Assembly (NCBI RefSeq): GCF_000176035.2
Contig: NC_015675.1
Span: forward strand, 5,460,001-5,524,000
Direction: 5' to 3'
From: Mesorhizobium opportunistum WSM2075
Lineage (GTDB): Bacteria; Pseudomonadota; Alphaproteobacteria; Rhizobiales; Rhizobiaceae
Length of the DNA: 64,000 nucleotides
Shown here one piece after another: positions 1 through 8,042 of the stretch (its first letter is position 1; every line of letters starts with the position of its first letter). The notes under the pieces were generated by a model. The model did no database searches and was not told the DNA's origin. It saw only the letters and a program-made list of their open reading frames with translations. Made by a program: the position numbers and the translations under genes.

Positions 1-687
1 CAAATGCCTGCCTACCACCTGAAGAAGCCGAACCATGGCGGCATCACCATGGTCAATATCGGAGTTGGGCCTTCCAACGCCAAGACGATCACCGACCATA
101 TCGCGGTGCTGAGGCCGCATGCCTGGGTGATGCTTGGCCACTGCGCCGGGCTGCGCAACACGCAGGCGCTGGGCGACTATGTGCTGGCGCACGCCTATGT
201 GCGCGAGGACCACGTCCTCGACGACGATCTGCCGGTCTGGGTGCCGATCCCGCCGCTGGCCGAGATCCAGGTCGCGCTGCAGGAAGCGGTTGCCGAAGTC
301 ACGGGCCTGTCGGGCTACGATCTGAAGCGCATCATGCGCACCGGCACGGTCGCCACCATCGACAACCGCAACTGGGAACTGCGCGACCAGCGCGGACCGG
401 TGCAGCGCCTGTCGCAATCGCGCGCCATCGCACTCGACATGGAATCGGCGACGATCGCGGCCAATGGTTTCCGCTTCCGCGTGCCGTACGGCACGCTGCT
501 GTGCGTTTCCGACAAGCCGCTGCACGGCGAGTTGAAGCTACCCGGCATGGCGACCGAGTTCTACAAGCGCCAGGTGGCGCAGCACCTGACCATCGGCATC
601 AGGGCAATGGAAAAGCTGGCGGAAATGCCGATGGAGCGGCTGCATTCGCGCAAGCTCAGAAGCTTTTCGGAGACCGCGTTCCAGTAG
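1..687 (+). CDS. amn: AMP nucleosidase, C-terminal part (5' end outside window)
   Basis: The reading frame is open from base 1, so this is the last 228 residues of a longer gene. The product is the C-terminal nucleoside-phosphorylase-like domain of AMP nucleosidase, which hydrolyses AMP to adenine and ribose 5-phosphate in the cytosol. Visible family signatures are GHCAGLRN followed by GDYVLAHAYVRED, then DMESATIAANGFRFRVPYG and CVSDKPLHGE, which form the nucleoside and phosphate pocket in this fold. Amn proteins are usually close to 480-500 residues, so roughly half is missing here. The next gene begins about 110 bases downstream on the same strand. The family call is firm; the catalytic status of the missing half cannot be judged. 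Confidence 0.92.
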   Translation, partial: QMPAYHLKKPNHGGITMVNIGVGPSNAKTITDHIAVLRPHAWVMLGHCAGLRNTQALGDYVLAHAYVREDHVLDDDLPVWVPIPPLAEIQVALQEAVAEVTGLSGYDLKRIMRTGTVATIDNRNWELRDQRGPVQRLSQSRAIALDMESATIAANGFRFRVPYGTLLCVSDKPLHGELKLPGMATEFYKRQVAQHLTIGIRAMEKLAEMPMERLHSRKLRSFSETAFQ

Positions 688-795
688 GTGGTCTCGAAGT
701 CCCGGCGAGGCAATTCTTCGTCTTGCTCAGGCCGCAATTTGATCGATAAGCAGATCGAACGGATCGTCAGGCGACACTCGACAGACACGGCCTCA

Positions 796-1833
796 ATGAC
801 AACAGGCGGCGCGCGCTCGAATATGATAGCTGGGGTGGCATTCCTGGCGATGACGGCATTGTCGCTCGCCTTGTTGGCCGGATTCCTCGGCACGCTGCAT
901 CCGGCCTTCGATTCCTTCTCGCATTTTCGCCTTCACCTGTGCCTGCTGATCGCGCTTCTGGCGTTGCCGCTGCTTGCCAGCTCGTTTCGGCTGCAAGCGG
1001 CCGTGGCGCTGCTCTTTGCGATCGCCAGCGTCGCCACGACGATGAGTACGCTGCCGCGCCTTTGGCCTGTGCAAGCGGTCGCCAAGCCCGTCGATCAGAT
1101 CGTCTACCACCTGCTGCAGATGAATTTGCGCTACGACAATCCGACGCCGAAAAAGGTTCTTTCGCTGATTGGCCGAACCAACCCCGACGTGATCACGCTC
1201 GACGAGGTGTCGGCGATGTGGGAGACCGAGCTCGGTTACATCACCAGCGCCTACCCATACCGGATCCTCTGCCCCTACCCCAATGGCGTGTTCGGGGTGG
1301 CGTTGCTGTCGCGGCGGCCCTTTGCCGCCGACAGCGCGCCGCATTGCGAGCCGCGGGGCGCGATGGCGATCGCAACGGTCGATTTCGGCGGCACCGCCGT
1401 CAACGTCGCGGCCATCCACCTCAGTTGGCCATGGCCGCGCGAGCAGAACTGGCAGATCGGTGAGCTCTCGAATTCGATTTCCTCGCTCGGCGAAACCGCC
1501 ATCATGGCCGGCGATTGCAACGCCGTGCCGTGGAGTGCGGCGGTGCGGCGGGTCGCCTCCCTCGGCGGGCTGACCGTCATGCCGTCAGCGGGACCGACGT
1601 GGCTCTACATCAAGCTGCCGGACGTGCTGCGGCGCTTTGCGGGACTGCCGATCGACCAGGTGTTCAGCAAGGGCGGGGTGACCGTTCATTCCGCGACGCG
1701 GCTGGAAGACACCGGCTCGGACCATCTGCCCGTGCTGGTCGAGTTCTCGGTTCGCTCCGCTGAGAAGCAGCCTGAGGATAGGCACGCCACGGCGCTCGCG
1801 GCGAGCGCCTTGCCAGCCGAGCCGCAAGGCTGA
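796..1833 (+). CDS. Endonuclease/exonuclease/phosphatase family protein, membrane-anchored
   Basis: 345 residues from the ATG at 796. The frame is open further up to a GTG at 688, directly after the amn stop, and an ATG at 823 is also possible; no strong ribosome site decides. About three hydrophobic helices occupy the first 100 residues, followed by an EEP (DNase I-like) domain. The fold's metal and catalytic signatures are visible in order: QMNLRYDN, VITLDEVS (metal Glu), AIHLSWPW (His), MAGDCNAVPW (the GDxN motif) and GSDHLPVLVEF (SDH motif). This is the usual arrangement of membrane-tethered EEP hydrolases whose substrates (phospholipid, nucleic acid or inositol phosphate) are generally unknown. 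The catalytic domain probably faces the periplasm. Family assignment is solid; substrate is not inferable. Confidence 0.85.
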   Translation: MTTGGARSNMIAGVAFLAMTALSLALLAGFLGTLHPAFDSFSHFRLHLCLLIALLALPLLASSFRLQAAVALLFAIASVATTMSTLPRLWPVQAVAKPVDQIVYHLLQMNLRYDNPTPKKVLSLIGRTNPDVITLDEVSAMWETELGYITSAYPYRILCPYPNGVFGVALLSRRPFAADSAPHCEPRGAMAIATVDFGGTAVNVAAIHLSWPWPREQNWQIGELSNSISSLGETAIMAGDCNAVPWSAAVRRVASLGGLTVMPSAGPTWLYIKLPDVLRRFAGLPIDQVFSKGGVTVHSATRLEDTGSDHLPVLVEFSVRSAEKQPEDRHATALAASALPAEPQG

Positions 1834-1862
1834 CGCTTCAGCCGAGCCAAGCACTCGCTCGT

Positions 1863-2459
1863 TCATGGTTTTCGGATCAAGGCCGCGATCAGATGCTCGA
1901 CGTGGCCGCCGCGGCTATGCTCGCGCCGATCGAAGGCGTTTTGTCTGGCCTCATATTCGGCGTAGACCGCCTGGATGCGACGCCGGGCCTCGCGGCGCGT
2001 CTTGTAGCAAGATGGGTCGTTGGCGACCCGCAGGCCGGTGATCGACCTTTCGGTGGCGCGCATCATCTCCCTGGCGATGCGCCCATGCGTTTCCTCATGG
2101 CCGCGAACGCCGGCGAAAAACCGGCTCCAGTGCCGCTTCAGCGCCGGCGTCATGGGCGAGGCAATGCGAGGGAAGGTGTAGAACAGATTAAGCGTACCGT
2201 TGACCCGCCGCAGCCGGCAGAAGCCGTTCTCCTGACCTCCGCCGAGATCCCAGTCGACGGTATAGGCAGTCGTGGCGATGGCATGCGTCATGAAGCCGTG
2301 CCTGGGGCCTTTGCTGTCCATCGCGTCGATGAAGGCCGCGCCCGAGCTTCCGGTGACGTCGTAGGTCCGCGTCTGGATAACTGCCCTTGTGCCGGCAAAG
2401 GCTTCTGGAGCGCATAGCGTCCCGATAGCAACGAGGCATGTCAGAACGGTCCGGCGCAT
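1863..2459 (-). CDS. DUF922 family secreted putative Zn-dependent protease
   Basis: 198 residues. The N-terminus is a clear Sec signal peptide (MRRT, hydrophobic core, cleavage after AFA near residue 22), so the protein is periplasmic. The body matches the DUF922 family: an N-terminal half with TYDVTG and TVDWDLGGG, and a metzincin-like motif HEETH in RGHEETHGRIA, which looks like an HExxH zinc site. The C-terminal third is rich in Arg and Glu and helical. It is convergent with the EEP gene and downstream of the ETF-QO gene on the same strand, about 140 bases apart, with no functional link evident. Protease activity for this family is predicted only, so the function is tentative. Confidence 0.8.
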   Translation of the reverse strand: MRRTVLTCLVAIGTLCAPEAFAGTRAVIQTRTYDVTGSSGAAFIDAMDSKGPRHGFMTHAIATTAYTVDWDLGGGQENGFCRLRRVNGTLNLFYTFPRIASPMTPALKRHWSRFFAGVRGHEETHGRIAREMMRATERSITGLRVANDPSCYKTRREARRRIQAVYAEYEARQNAFDRREHSRGGHVEHLIAALIRKP

Positions 2460-2598
2460 CGGCCTTTCTCCTTATCCCTGGAGAAAGAACCATAGACCGG
2501 TGGCCGTTTCAACGTCCCTGCTGGCCTGGACCCCCTTGCGGCCAGCCGCGACCCACGTTTTTTGCTGCCGCCGCTCCAAGCGAGCGGGCGGCGCGAGG

Positions 2599-4278
2599 TC
2601 ACATACCCTGGTAAACAGGGCCTTCGCCGCCCTGGGGCGGTACCCAGTTGATGTTCTGGTTCGGGTCCTTGATATCGCAGGTCTTGCAGTGGACGCAGTT
2701 CTGCGCGTTGATGACGAAGCGCACATCCTTCGCCGATGGGTCGGCCGCGGCATTCCCGTCCTTGTCGACCCATTCGTAGACGCCCGCCGGACAGTAGCGT
2801 GTCGAGGGTCCGGCAAAGACATCATGCTCTGAGCGTTTCTGCAGGTCCATGTCTGCGACCAGCAGGTGGACCGGCTCGTTTTCCTCGTGATTGGTGTTGG
2901 ACAGGAACACGGAGGACAGTCGGTCGAAGGTCAGCACGCCATCGGGCTTCGGATAGGCGATCTTCTTGTGCTGGGCGGCAGGCTCTAGCGTCGCATAGTC
3001 GGCCTTGCCATGCTTCAGCGTGCCGAAGGGCGAGATGCCGAACAGCGTGTTCAACCACATATCGAGGCCGCCGAGGCTGACGCCGACGATGGTGCCGAAG
3101 CGCGACCAGAGCGGCTTGACGTTGCGCACCTTCTTCAAATCCTTGCCGATGTCGGTCGCGCGCCAGGCTTCCTCGTAGGAGGTGAGCTCGTCATTGGCGC
3201 GGCCAGCGGCAATTGCTTCGCTGACATGCTCGGCCGCCAGCATTCCCGACAGCACGGCATTGTGGGAGCCCTTGATGCGCGGCACGTTGACGAAGCCCGC
3301 GGCGCAGCCCATCAGCGCGCCGCCGGGGAAGGACAGTTTCGGCACCGACTGCCAGCCGCCCTCGGTGATGGCGCGCGCGCCATAGCCCAGCCGCTTGCCG
3401 CCTTCGAACGTAGCCGCGATCGCCGGATGGGTCTTGAAGCGCTGGAATTCCTCGAAAGGCGACAGATAGGGGTTCTTGTAGTTGAGGTGGAGAACGAAGC
3501 CGACCGCCACCTGGTTGTCCTCCAGATGGTAGAGGAACGAGCCGCCGCCGGTCTTCATGTCGAGCGGCCAGCCGAAGGAATGCTGGACGAGACCCGGCCG
3601 GTGGTTCTCCGGCTTGACCTGCCAGAGTTCCTTGAGGCCGATGCCATATTTGCCGGGCTCGCGGCCGTCGGAAAGCTTGTATCTGGCGATCAGTTGCTTG
3701 GCGAGCGAGCCGCGCGCGCCTTCGCCGATCAGCACATACTTGCCCATCAGCGCCATGCCCGGCGCGAAGCCCGGACCGTGCGTGCCGTCTTTCTCGACGC
3801 CCATGTCGCCGGTGACGACGCCGGTGACGGCGCCTTCGTCATTGTAGATGAGGCCGGTGGCGGCAAAGCCCGGATAGATCTCGACGCCAAGCGCCTCGGC
3901 CTTGCCGGCCAGCCAGCGGCAAACATTGCCGAGCGAGACGATGTAGTTGCCGTGATTGTTCATCAGCGGCGGCATCAGGATGTTGGGCAGGCGGAAGGAG
4001 CCGGCAGGCCCGAGCACCAGGAAATGGTCCGCCGTGACCGGCGTCTTGAAAGGATGGCCGTCCTCCTCGCGCCAGCCCGGCAGCAGCCGGTCGATGCCGA
4101 TCGGATCGACCACGGCGCCCGAAAGGATATGGGCGCCGACCTCGCCGCCCTTTTCCAGCACGACGACGGAAAGCTCGGGATTGACCTGCTTGAGACGGAT
4201 GGCAGCGGCAAGGCCGGCCGGTCCGGCACCGACGATGACCACGTCGAATTCCATGCTTTCGCGTTCGATATCGCTCAT
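2599..4278 (-). CDS. Electron transfer flavoprotein-ubiquinone oxidoreductase
   Basis: 559 residues from the ATG at 4278, chosen over an upstream in-frame ATG because GGAGGGG lies just in front of it and the protein then starts shortly before the FAD site. The enzyme passes electrons from ETF to ubiquinone at the inner membrane and links fatty-acid and amino-acid acyl-CoA dehydrogenases to respiration. Visible are the Rossmann dinucleotide motif VVIVGAGPAGLAAAIRLK at the N-terminus, the membrane and quinone region with GCAAGFVNVPRIKG, and the C-terminal [4Fe-4S] cysteines at about residues 496, 528, 531 and 534 (RYCPAG, then CVHCKTC). Length and C-terminal GPVYQGM fit the family exactly. The ETF subunit genes are not nearby. 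Confidence 0.96.
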   Translation of the reverse strand: MSDIERESMEFDVVIVGAGPAGLAAAIRLKQVNPELSVVVLEKGGEVGAHILSGAVVDPIGIDRLLPGWREEDGHPFKTPVTADHFLVLGPAGSFRLPNILMPPLMNNHGNYIVSLGNVCRWLAGKAEALGVEIYPGFAATGLIYNDEGAVTGVVTGDMGVEKDGTHGPGFAPGMALMGKYVLIGEGARGSLAKQLIARYKLSDGREPGKYGIGLKELWQVKPENHRPGLVQHSFGWPLDMKTGGGSFLYHLEDNQVAVGFVLHLNYKNPYLSPFEEFQRFKTHPAIAATFEGGKRLGYGARAITEGGWQSVPKLSFPGGALMGCAAGFVNVPRIKGSHNAVLSGMLAAEHVSEAIAAGRANDELTSYEEAWRATDIGKDLKKVRNVKPLWSRFGTIVGVSLGGLDMWLNTLFGISPFGTLKHGKADYATLEPAAQHKKIAYPKPDGVLTFDRLSSVFLSNTNHEENEPVHLLVADMDLQKRSEHDVFAGPSTRYCPAGVYEWVDKDGNAAADPSAKDVRFVINAQNCVHCKTCDIKDPNQNINWVPPQGGEGPVYQGM

Positions 4279-4518
4279 CAACCCCTCCGCACTGGCTTGC
4301 CGCTGTTGCCTATCTTGCTGGCTCTTGCGCTGCATAGCGCATCAATTGACGACAGGAAACCGGCGCATACGTGACAATGCGGTTTTGGGCGGATTTGGCG
4401 GATTTGGCCAAAAAGTCGCGCATCTTGCGGCCTGGCCGCCGTTGCTGTCCGATGAGATCCGCCGCGCCGGCGTTTTTTTGTTTGTTCGACGGCTTGCTTA
4501 TCGGCCATACTTCCCGGC

Positions 4519-5163
4519 ATGCGCATTCCTGGCCCAACCGGCTTTTCTTCAACGCGCTTTCTTTTCCCGCCCAGCCGGGCCTGCCGGGCGGTTCTTCTGG
4601 CACTTCTGATGTTGGCACCTGGTCACGCCGCCGCGGACGGGGTGAAGGTCTGGGCGACAGGCGCCTACTCCTTCTCCGACGAACTTGGCGGCTTCCGCAT
4701 CACCGGGGCCTCCGGCATCGGAACCAAGGACGATCCGCTGGTCATCACCGAAGAGCTGAATTCGGCGACACCGGTGACATTGACCATCCGCACCACGAAG
4801 CCGATCCAGACATTCGGCAAGGCGGGCGAGTTCGCCAATGGCATCATGTATATGCGCATCGACGTGCTCAACAACAGCGGCCAGGCCTGGATCGAATTCC
4901 AGTTCGAGCTTCAGGAGACGCTGAACCAGCCGAGCGTGTTCGGCGACGGGCTTTCGTTCGACCAACGCAACAAGACGCCTGACAATATCTCGTCGAGCAA
5001 TTTCGCCGATTTCGACCGCGACTTCGAACCCTATGACCGACTGCTGTTCAAGAACGGCAAGGTCGACCCGCTGAAGACCGCCAGTTTCGAATTCCTGGTG
5101 ACCGACTACACGCCGCGATGGACCTTCTACCTGGTGCAGGACCCGCGCATACCGACGGGATAG
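4519..5163 (+). CDS. Conserved secreted protein of unknown function
   Basis: 214 residues with a long Arg-containing N-region, a hydrophobic stretch (AVLLALLMLAPGHAAA) and a likely signal-peptidase site near residue 39, so it is probably periplasmic. The mature part is rich in beta-type sequence with many Asn, Asp and Thr, and lacks cysteines and transmembrane segments. I do not recognise the family; the text (TGAYSFSDELGGFRI, NNSGQAWIEFQFELQ) looks like a compact beta-sandwich. It ends about 50 bases before the uracil-DNA glycosylase gene on the same strand. Codon use matches the neighbours, which supports a real gene. No function is offered. Confidence 0.7.
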   Translation: MRIPGPTGFSSTRFLFPPSRACRAVLLALLMLAPGHAAADGVKVWATGAYSFSDELGGFRITGASGIGTKDDPLVITEELNSATPVTLTIRTTKPIQTFGKAGEFANGIMYMRIDVLNNSGQAWIEFQFELQETLNQPSVFGDGLSFDQRNKTPDNISSSNFADFDRDFEPYDRLLFKNGKVDPLKTASFEFLVTDYTPRWTFYLVQDPRIPTG

Positions 5164-5214
5164 GGCAAGCCGCCGGCCTTGCAAATTTCGGCCATGCGGA
5201 CGAATGTGCGCGCC

Positions 5215-6090
5215 ATGACCGCCGCCCCCAATAGCCCGACCGAAATCGCCGACATCCTGGCTTTTTATGCCAGCGCCGGCGTCGATGAGGCGCTGGAAGA
5301 CGCTCCGGTGAACCGCTTCGCCGAGGCGGCGCCGAGGCCTGTCGAGCGCGCGCCGGCGCCCTTGCCGTCGCCTCGCGAAGACAAGACGCCGGAGCGGCCA
5401 GCAGCATCGTCCGGGTTGGATGCAAGCAAGGTGCCGGATGCGCCGGTGCGCACCGTGTCCGCCACCGCCGCCGTCCCCGACGAGGCGCAAGCCGCCCTCG
5501 CCCGGCAAATGGCGACAAGCGCCTCCACACTCGAAGAGCTTCGCCAGCACATGGCTGCCTTCGAGGGCTGCAATCTCAAGGCCACCGCCAAGAACCTCGT
5601 CTTCGCCGATGGAAACCCTCAAGCCGCGGTCATGCTGGTCGGCGAGGCGCCCGGTCGCGACGAGGACATAGAGGGCCTGCCCTTCGTCGGCCGCTCCGGC
5701 CGGCTGCTCGACCGCATGCTGGCCGCGATCGGGCTTGACCGTTCTTCGGTCTACATCGCCAATGTCATTCCATGGCGGCCGCCAGGCAACCGCACGCCGA
5801 CGCCGCACGAGACCGAGATCTGCCGGCCGTTCATCGAGCGGCAGATCGAACTGCTCAATCCCAAGGTGCTGGTCAATCTCGGCGGGCCTTCCGCCAAGAC
5901 GTTGCTCAACACCTCGGAAGGCATCCTCAGACTGCGCGGCAACTGGCGTGCCCACACGACGGCGTCGGGCGTGACCATTCCAGCGATGCCGACGCTGCAT
6001 CCGGCCTATCTCTTGCGGACGCCGGCGCACAAAAAACTAGCATGGCGAGATTTTCTCGAGGTCAAGGCAAAACTGCGAGCGCTAGGATGA
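5215..6090 (+). CDS. Uracil-DNA glycosylase, family-4-like, iron-sulfur cysteines not conserved
   Basis: 291 residues from the ATG at 5215 (an ATG at 5194 is also possible). A Pro/Ala-rich linker covers residues 30-100, then a UDG fold. It would excise uracil from DNA to start base excision repair. The family signature is clear: VMLVGEAPGRDEDIEGLPFVG, then NVIPWRPPGNRTPTP and TLHPAYLLR, the last carrying the catalytic-loop His. In typical family 4 enzymes four cysteines bind a [4Fe-4S] cluster. Here only the Cys in EGCNLKA and the one in EICRP remain; the expected partner before NLKA is absent and the position in IPWRPPGN is Trp rather than Cys. The enzyme therefore probably lacks the cluster. 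Confidence 0.88.
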   Translation: MTAAPNSPTEIADILAFYASAGVDEALEDAPVNRFAEAAPRPVERAPAPLPSPREDKTPERPAASSGLDASKVPDAPVRTVSATAAVPDEAQAALARQMATSASTLEELRQHMAAFEGCNLKATAKNLVFADGNPQAAVMLVGEAPGRDEDIEGLPFVGRSGRLLDRMLAAIGLDRSSVYIANVIPWRPPGNRTPTPHETEICRPFIERQIELLNPKVLVNLGGPSAKTLLNTSEGILRLRGNWRAHTTASGVTIPAMPTLHPAYLLRTPAHKKLAWRDFLEVKAKLRALG

Positions 6091-6096
6091 TTAGCC

Positions 6097-6167
6097 GATC
6101 TCCCCCCTCGTGGGGGAGATGTCCGGCAGGACAGAGGGGGGCGCGAAGGATCGCAAGGGGGGAGATT
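6097..6167. repeat. Palindromic intergenic repeat (Mesorhizobium REP-like element)
   Basis: Directly after the glycosylase stop lies a 9-bp inverted pair, ATCTCCCCC at 6098-6106 and GGGGGAGAT at 6112-6120, then GTCC/GGAC and an AGAGGGGGG box followed by AAGGGGGGAGAT. This modular layout is typical of short palindromic elements scattered through Mesorhizobium genomes; that link is from memory of the genus. It could double as a transcription terminator for the upstream gene. Confidence 0.7.
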
Positions 6168-6213
6168 GCCGTCATCTCCGCTTTCGCCGATCTCGGAATA
6201 GATACTGTAGCGA

Positions 6214-6228
6214 TAACCTCCAAGGTAA
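6214..6228. promoter_or_regulatory. Possible operator of the MmyB-type regulator
   Basis: The inverted repeat ACCT-cca-AGGT (6216-6226) sits 37 bases before the start codon of the XRE regulator, in a locally AT-richer stretch that would hold its promoter. Auto-regulation through such a site is common for this class, but this is only positional inference. Confidence 0.35.
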
Positions 6229-6263
6229 TTGAAATCCCTCCCCCGCGGTCTTAGTCCTTCCTC

Positions 6264-7076
6264 ATGACGACAGCCCAAACCTCCGCCGGCAGCCTGATCC
6301 GCGAATGGCGCACGCGCCGCCGCATGAGCCAGCTCGACCTCGCCATGGAAGCCGAGATCTCGCAGCGCCATCTCTCCTTCGTCGAAAGCGGGCGTGCCGC
6401 GCCCTCGCGCGACATGGTGCTGCATCTGGCCGAGCAGCTTTCGATCCCGCTCAGGCAGCGCAACCAGCTGCTGCTGGCCGCGGGCTTTGCGCCGAGCTTC
6501 GGCGAAAGGCCGCTCACCGATGCCACGCTGGCGCCGGCGCTTGCCACCGTCGAGACCGTGCTCAAGGGGCATGAGCCGTTCCCGGCGCTGGCCGTCGACC
6601 GGCACTGGAACCTGGTTTCGGCGAACGCGGCGATTAGTCCGTTCCTCGCCGATGTCAGCGAGGCTTCCTTGCTGGCGGCGCCGGTCAACGTGCTTCGCCT
6701 CAGCCTGCACCCGGGCGGCATCGCGCCGCGCATCGTCAACCTCCAGGAATGGCGCACGCACCTGCTCGAGCGCCTCAAGCACCAGAATGACGCCACCGGC
6801 GACCCCGTGCTGATCGATCTGGAGCGCGAGCTGCGCGGCTATCCGTCCGGCTTGACGGGCAGCCGGCCCGCGCCTGTCGAGCCGAATGCGATCGTGCATC
6901 CGCTCAGGCTTGCGCATGGCGACCAGGTTCTGTCGTTCATCAGCACCATAACCGTATTCGGCACGCCGCTCGACGTGACGCTGTCGGAACTGGCGATCGA
7001 ATCGTTCTTCCCGGCGGATGAACAGACACGGGCGGTGCTGGTACGGCTGGCAAGGGAACGGGCCGAACGGTCCTGA
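6264..7076 (+). CDS. XRE-family transcriptional regulator with MmyB-like ligand-binding domain
   Basis: 270 residues. An N-terminal helix-turn-helix of the XRE type (LIREWRTRRRMSQLDLAMEAEIS, residues about 9-65) is followed by a PAS-like MmyB ligand-binding domain, shown by GHEPFPALAVDRHWNLVSAN, VNVLRLSLHPGGIAPRIVN and the terminal LDVTLSELAIESFFPAD segment. In actinomycetes MmyB-type domains are thought to bind fatty acids; rhizobial members are mostly uncharacterised and often regulate a divergent oxidoreductase, which is not present here. It ends next to the convergent DMT transporter gene (stop codons adjoin at 7076/7077). Family is firm, target genes unknown. Confidence 0.9.
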   Translation: MTTAQTSAGSLIREWRTRRRMSQLDLAMEAEISQRHLSFVESGRAAPSRDMVLHLAEQLSIPLRQRNQLLLAAGFAPSFGERPLTDATLAPALATVETVLKGHEPFPALAVDRHWNLVSANAAISPFLADVSEASLLAAPVNVLRLSLHPGGIAPRIVNLQEWRTHLLERLKHQNDATGDPVLIDLERELRGYPSGLTGSRPAPVEPNAIVHPLRLAHGDQVLSFISTITVFGTPLDVTLSELAIESFFPADEQTRAVLVRLARERAERS

Positions 7077-8042
7077 CTACCCTTGTGGCAGAGCAGCCTT
7101 GCGGGTGCGGGTGCGCTCCAGCCCCAGCTGCCGCTCGCGCCAGATGATGAAGATGCCGGCGGCTATCACGATCACACCGCCGACCAGCGTGCTCAGCGAC
7201 GTCACGTCGCCGAAGACAAAGTAGCCGACGACCACGCCGAGGATCATCGAGGTGTATTCGAACGGCGCCACCACCGAGGCTTCTGCATGGCGATAGGCCG
7301 AGGTCATCAGGATCTGGCCGAGGCCACCGCAAAAGCCGGCCATGATGAGCAGCGCGGCTTGCACCAGCGTCAGCGATTGCCAGCCGAAAGGCAGCGTCAG
7401 CAGCGAGAGCACACTCGCTGTCGACGAGAACCATAACACGATGGTCGCCGTCCTCTCCGTCTGCACGAGGTTGCGCACAAGCAGCATGGCGACGGCCGAG
7501 ATCGCCGCCGCCACCAGCGCCGCCATGACGCCGAGAACCTCCTGATCGTCGAGCGCTTCATCCGAATTGAGCAGAGTGAGCTCCGGCCAGGAAATAATGA
7601 GCACGCCGACCAGACCGACTGCCACCGCGCTCCAGCGGTAGACGCGGATCGTCTCGCCAAGGAAAACGGAGGAGAACACCACGACCAACAGCGGCTGTGC
7701 ATAGTTCAGGGTGATTGCCTCCGGCAGCGGCAGCCTGGTGAGCGCGAAGAAGCCAAGCCCCATGGCGCCGACGCCGACAATACCGCGCGCGACGTGGTTG
7801 AAGGGACGTTTGGTGACGAATGCCGTCGGCAACTGTCCCTTAAATGCCAGAAAGGCAATGATCGGGAAGATGGCAAAAAACGAGCGGAAGAAGACGATCT
7901 GCCCGGCCGGCACCTCGCCGGCCGCCTTGATGCAGGTTTGCATTCCGACAAAAACCGCGACGGACACGATCTTCAGGGCAATGCCCCTCAGCGTGTCGTG
8001 GCCGCCCGCCGTTTCTGGTGCCGCCCCCGCCCCTGATGTCAC
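7077..8042 (-). CDS. DMT-superfamily (EamA) transporter
   Basis: 321 residues from a GTG at 8042 that overlaps the stop of the upstream hydroxylase gene by four bases (GTGA), which strongly suggests translational coupling. The frame extends upstream without a stop, but that stretch is the antisense-free reading of the hydroxylase gene and is not coding. The protein has about ten hydrophobic helices in two EamA repeats, with family text such as MQTCIKAAGEVPAGQIVFFRSFFA, LPLPEAITLNYAQPLLVVVFSSVFLGE and ASVVAPFEYTSMILGV. Members export amino acids, purines or other metabolites across the inner membrane. Coupling to a molybdenum hydroxylase hints at export or import of its substrate or product. 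Confidence 0.9.
   Translation of the reverse strand: MTSGAGAAPETAGGHDTLRGIALKIVSVAVFVGMQTCIKAAGEVPAGQIVFFRSFFAIFPIIAFLAFKGQLPTAFVTKRPFNHVARGIVGVGAMGLGFFALTRLPLPEAITLNYAQPLLVVVFSSVFLGETIRVYRWSAVAVGLVGVLIISWPELTLLNSDEALDDQEVLGVMAALVAAAISAVAMLLVRNLVQTERTATIVLWFSSTASVLSLLTLPFGWQSLTLVQAALLIMAGFCGGLGQILMTSAYRHAEASVVAPFEYTSMILGVVVGYFVFGDVTSLSTLVGGVIVIAAGIFIIWRERQLGLERTRTRKAALPQG

Noticed and set aside
2465..2546. Two small inverted repeats between the DUF922 and ETF-QO genes as a terminator
   Set aside because: Arms are only 7 bp and no T-run follows on the minus strand; one pair includes the ribosome site of the DUF922 gene.
3010..4374. 454-codon plus-strand open frame opposite the ETF-QO gene
   Set aside because: It is a mirror of the well-supported flavoprotein gene; the translation is rich in Arg, Ala and His with no family pattern, typical of high-GC antisense frames.
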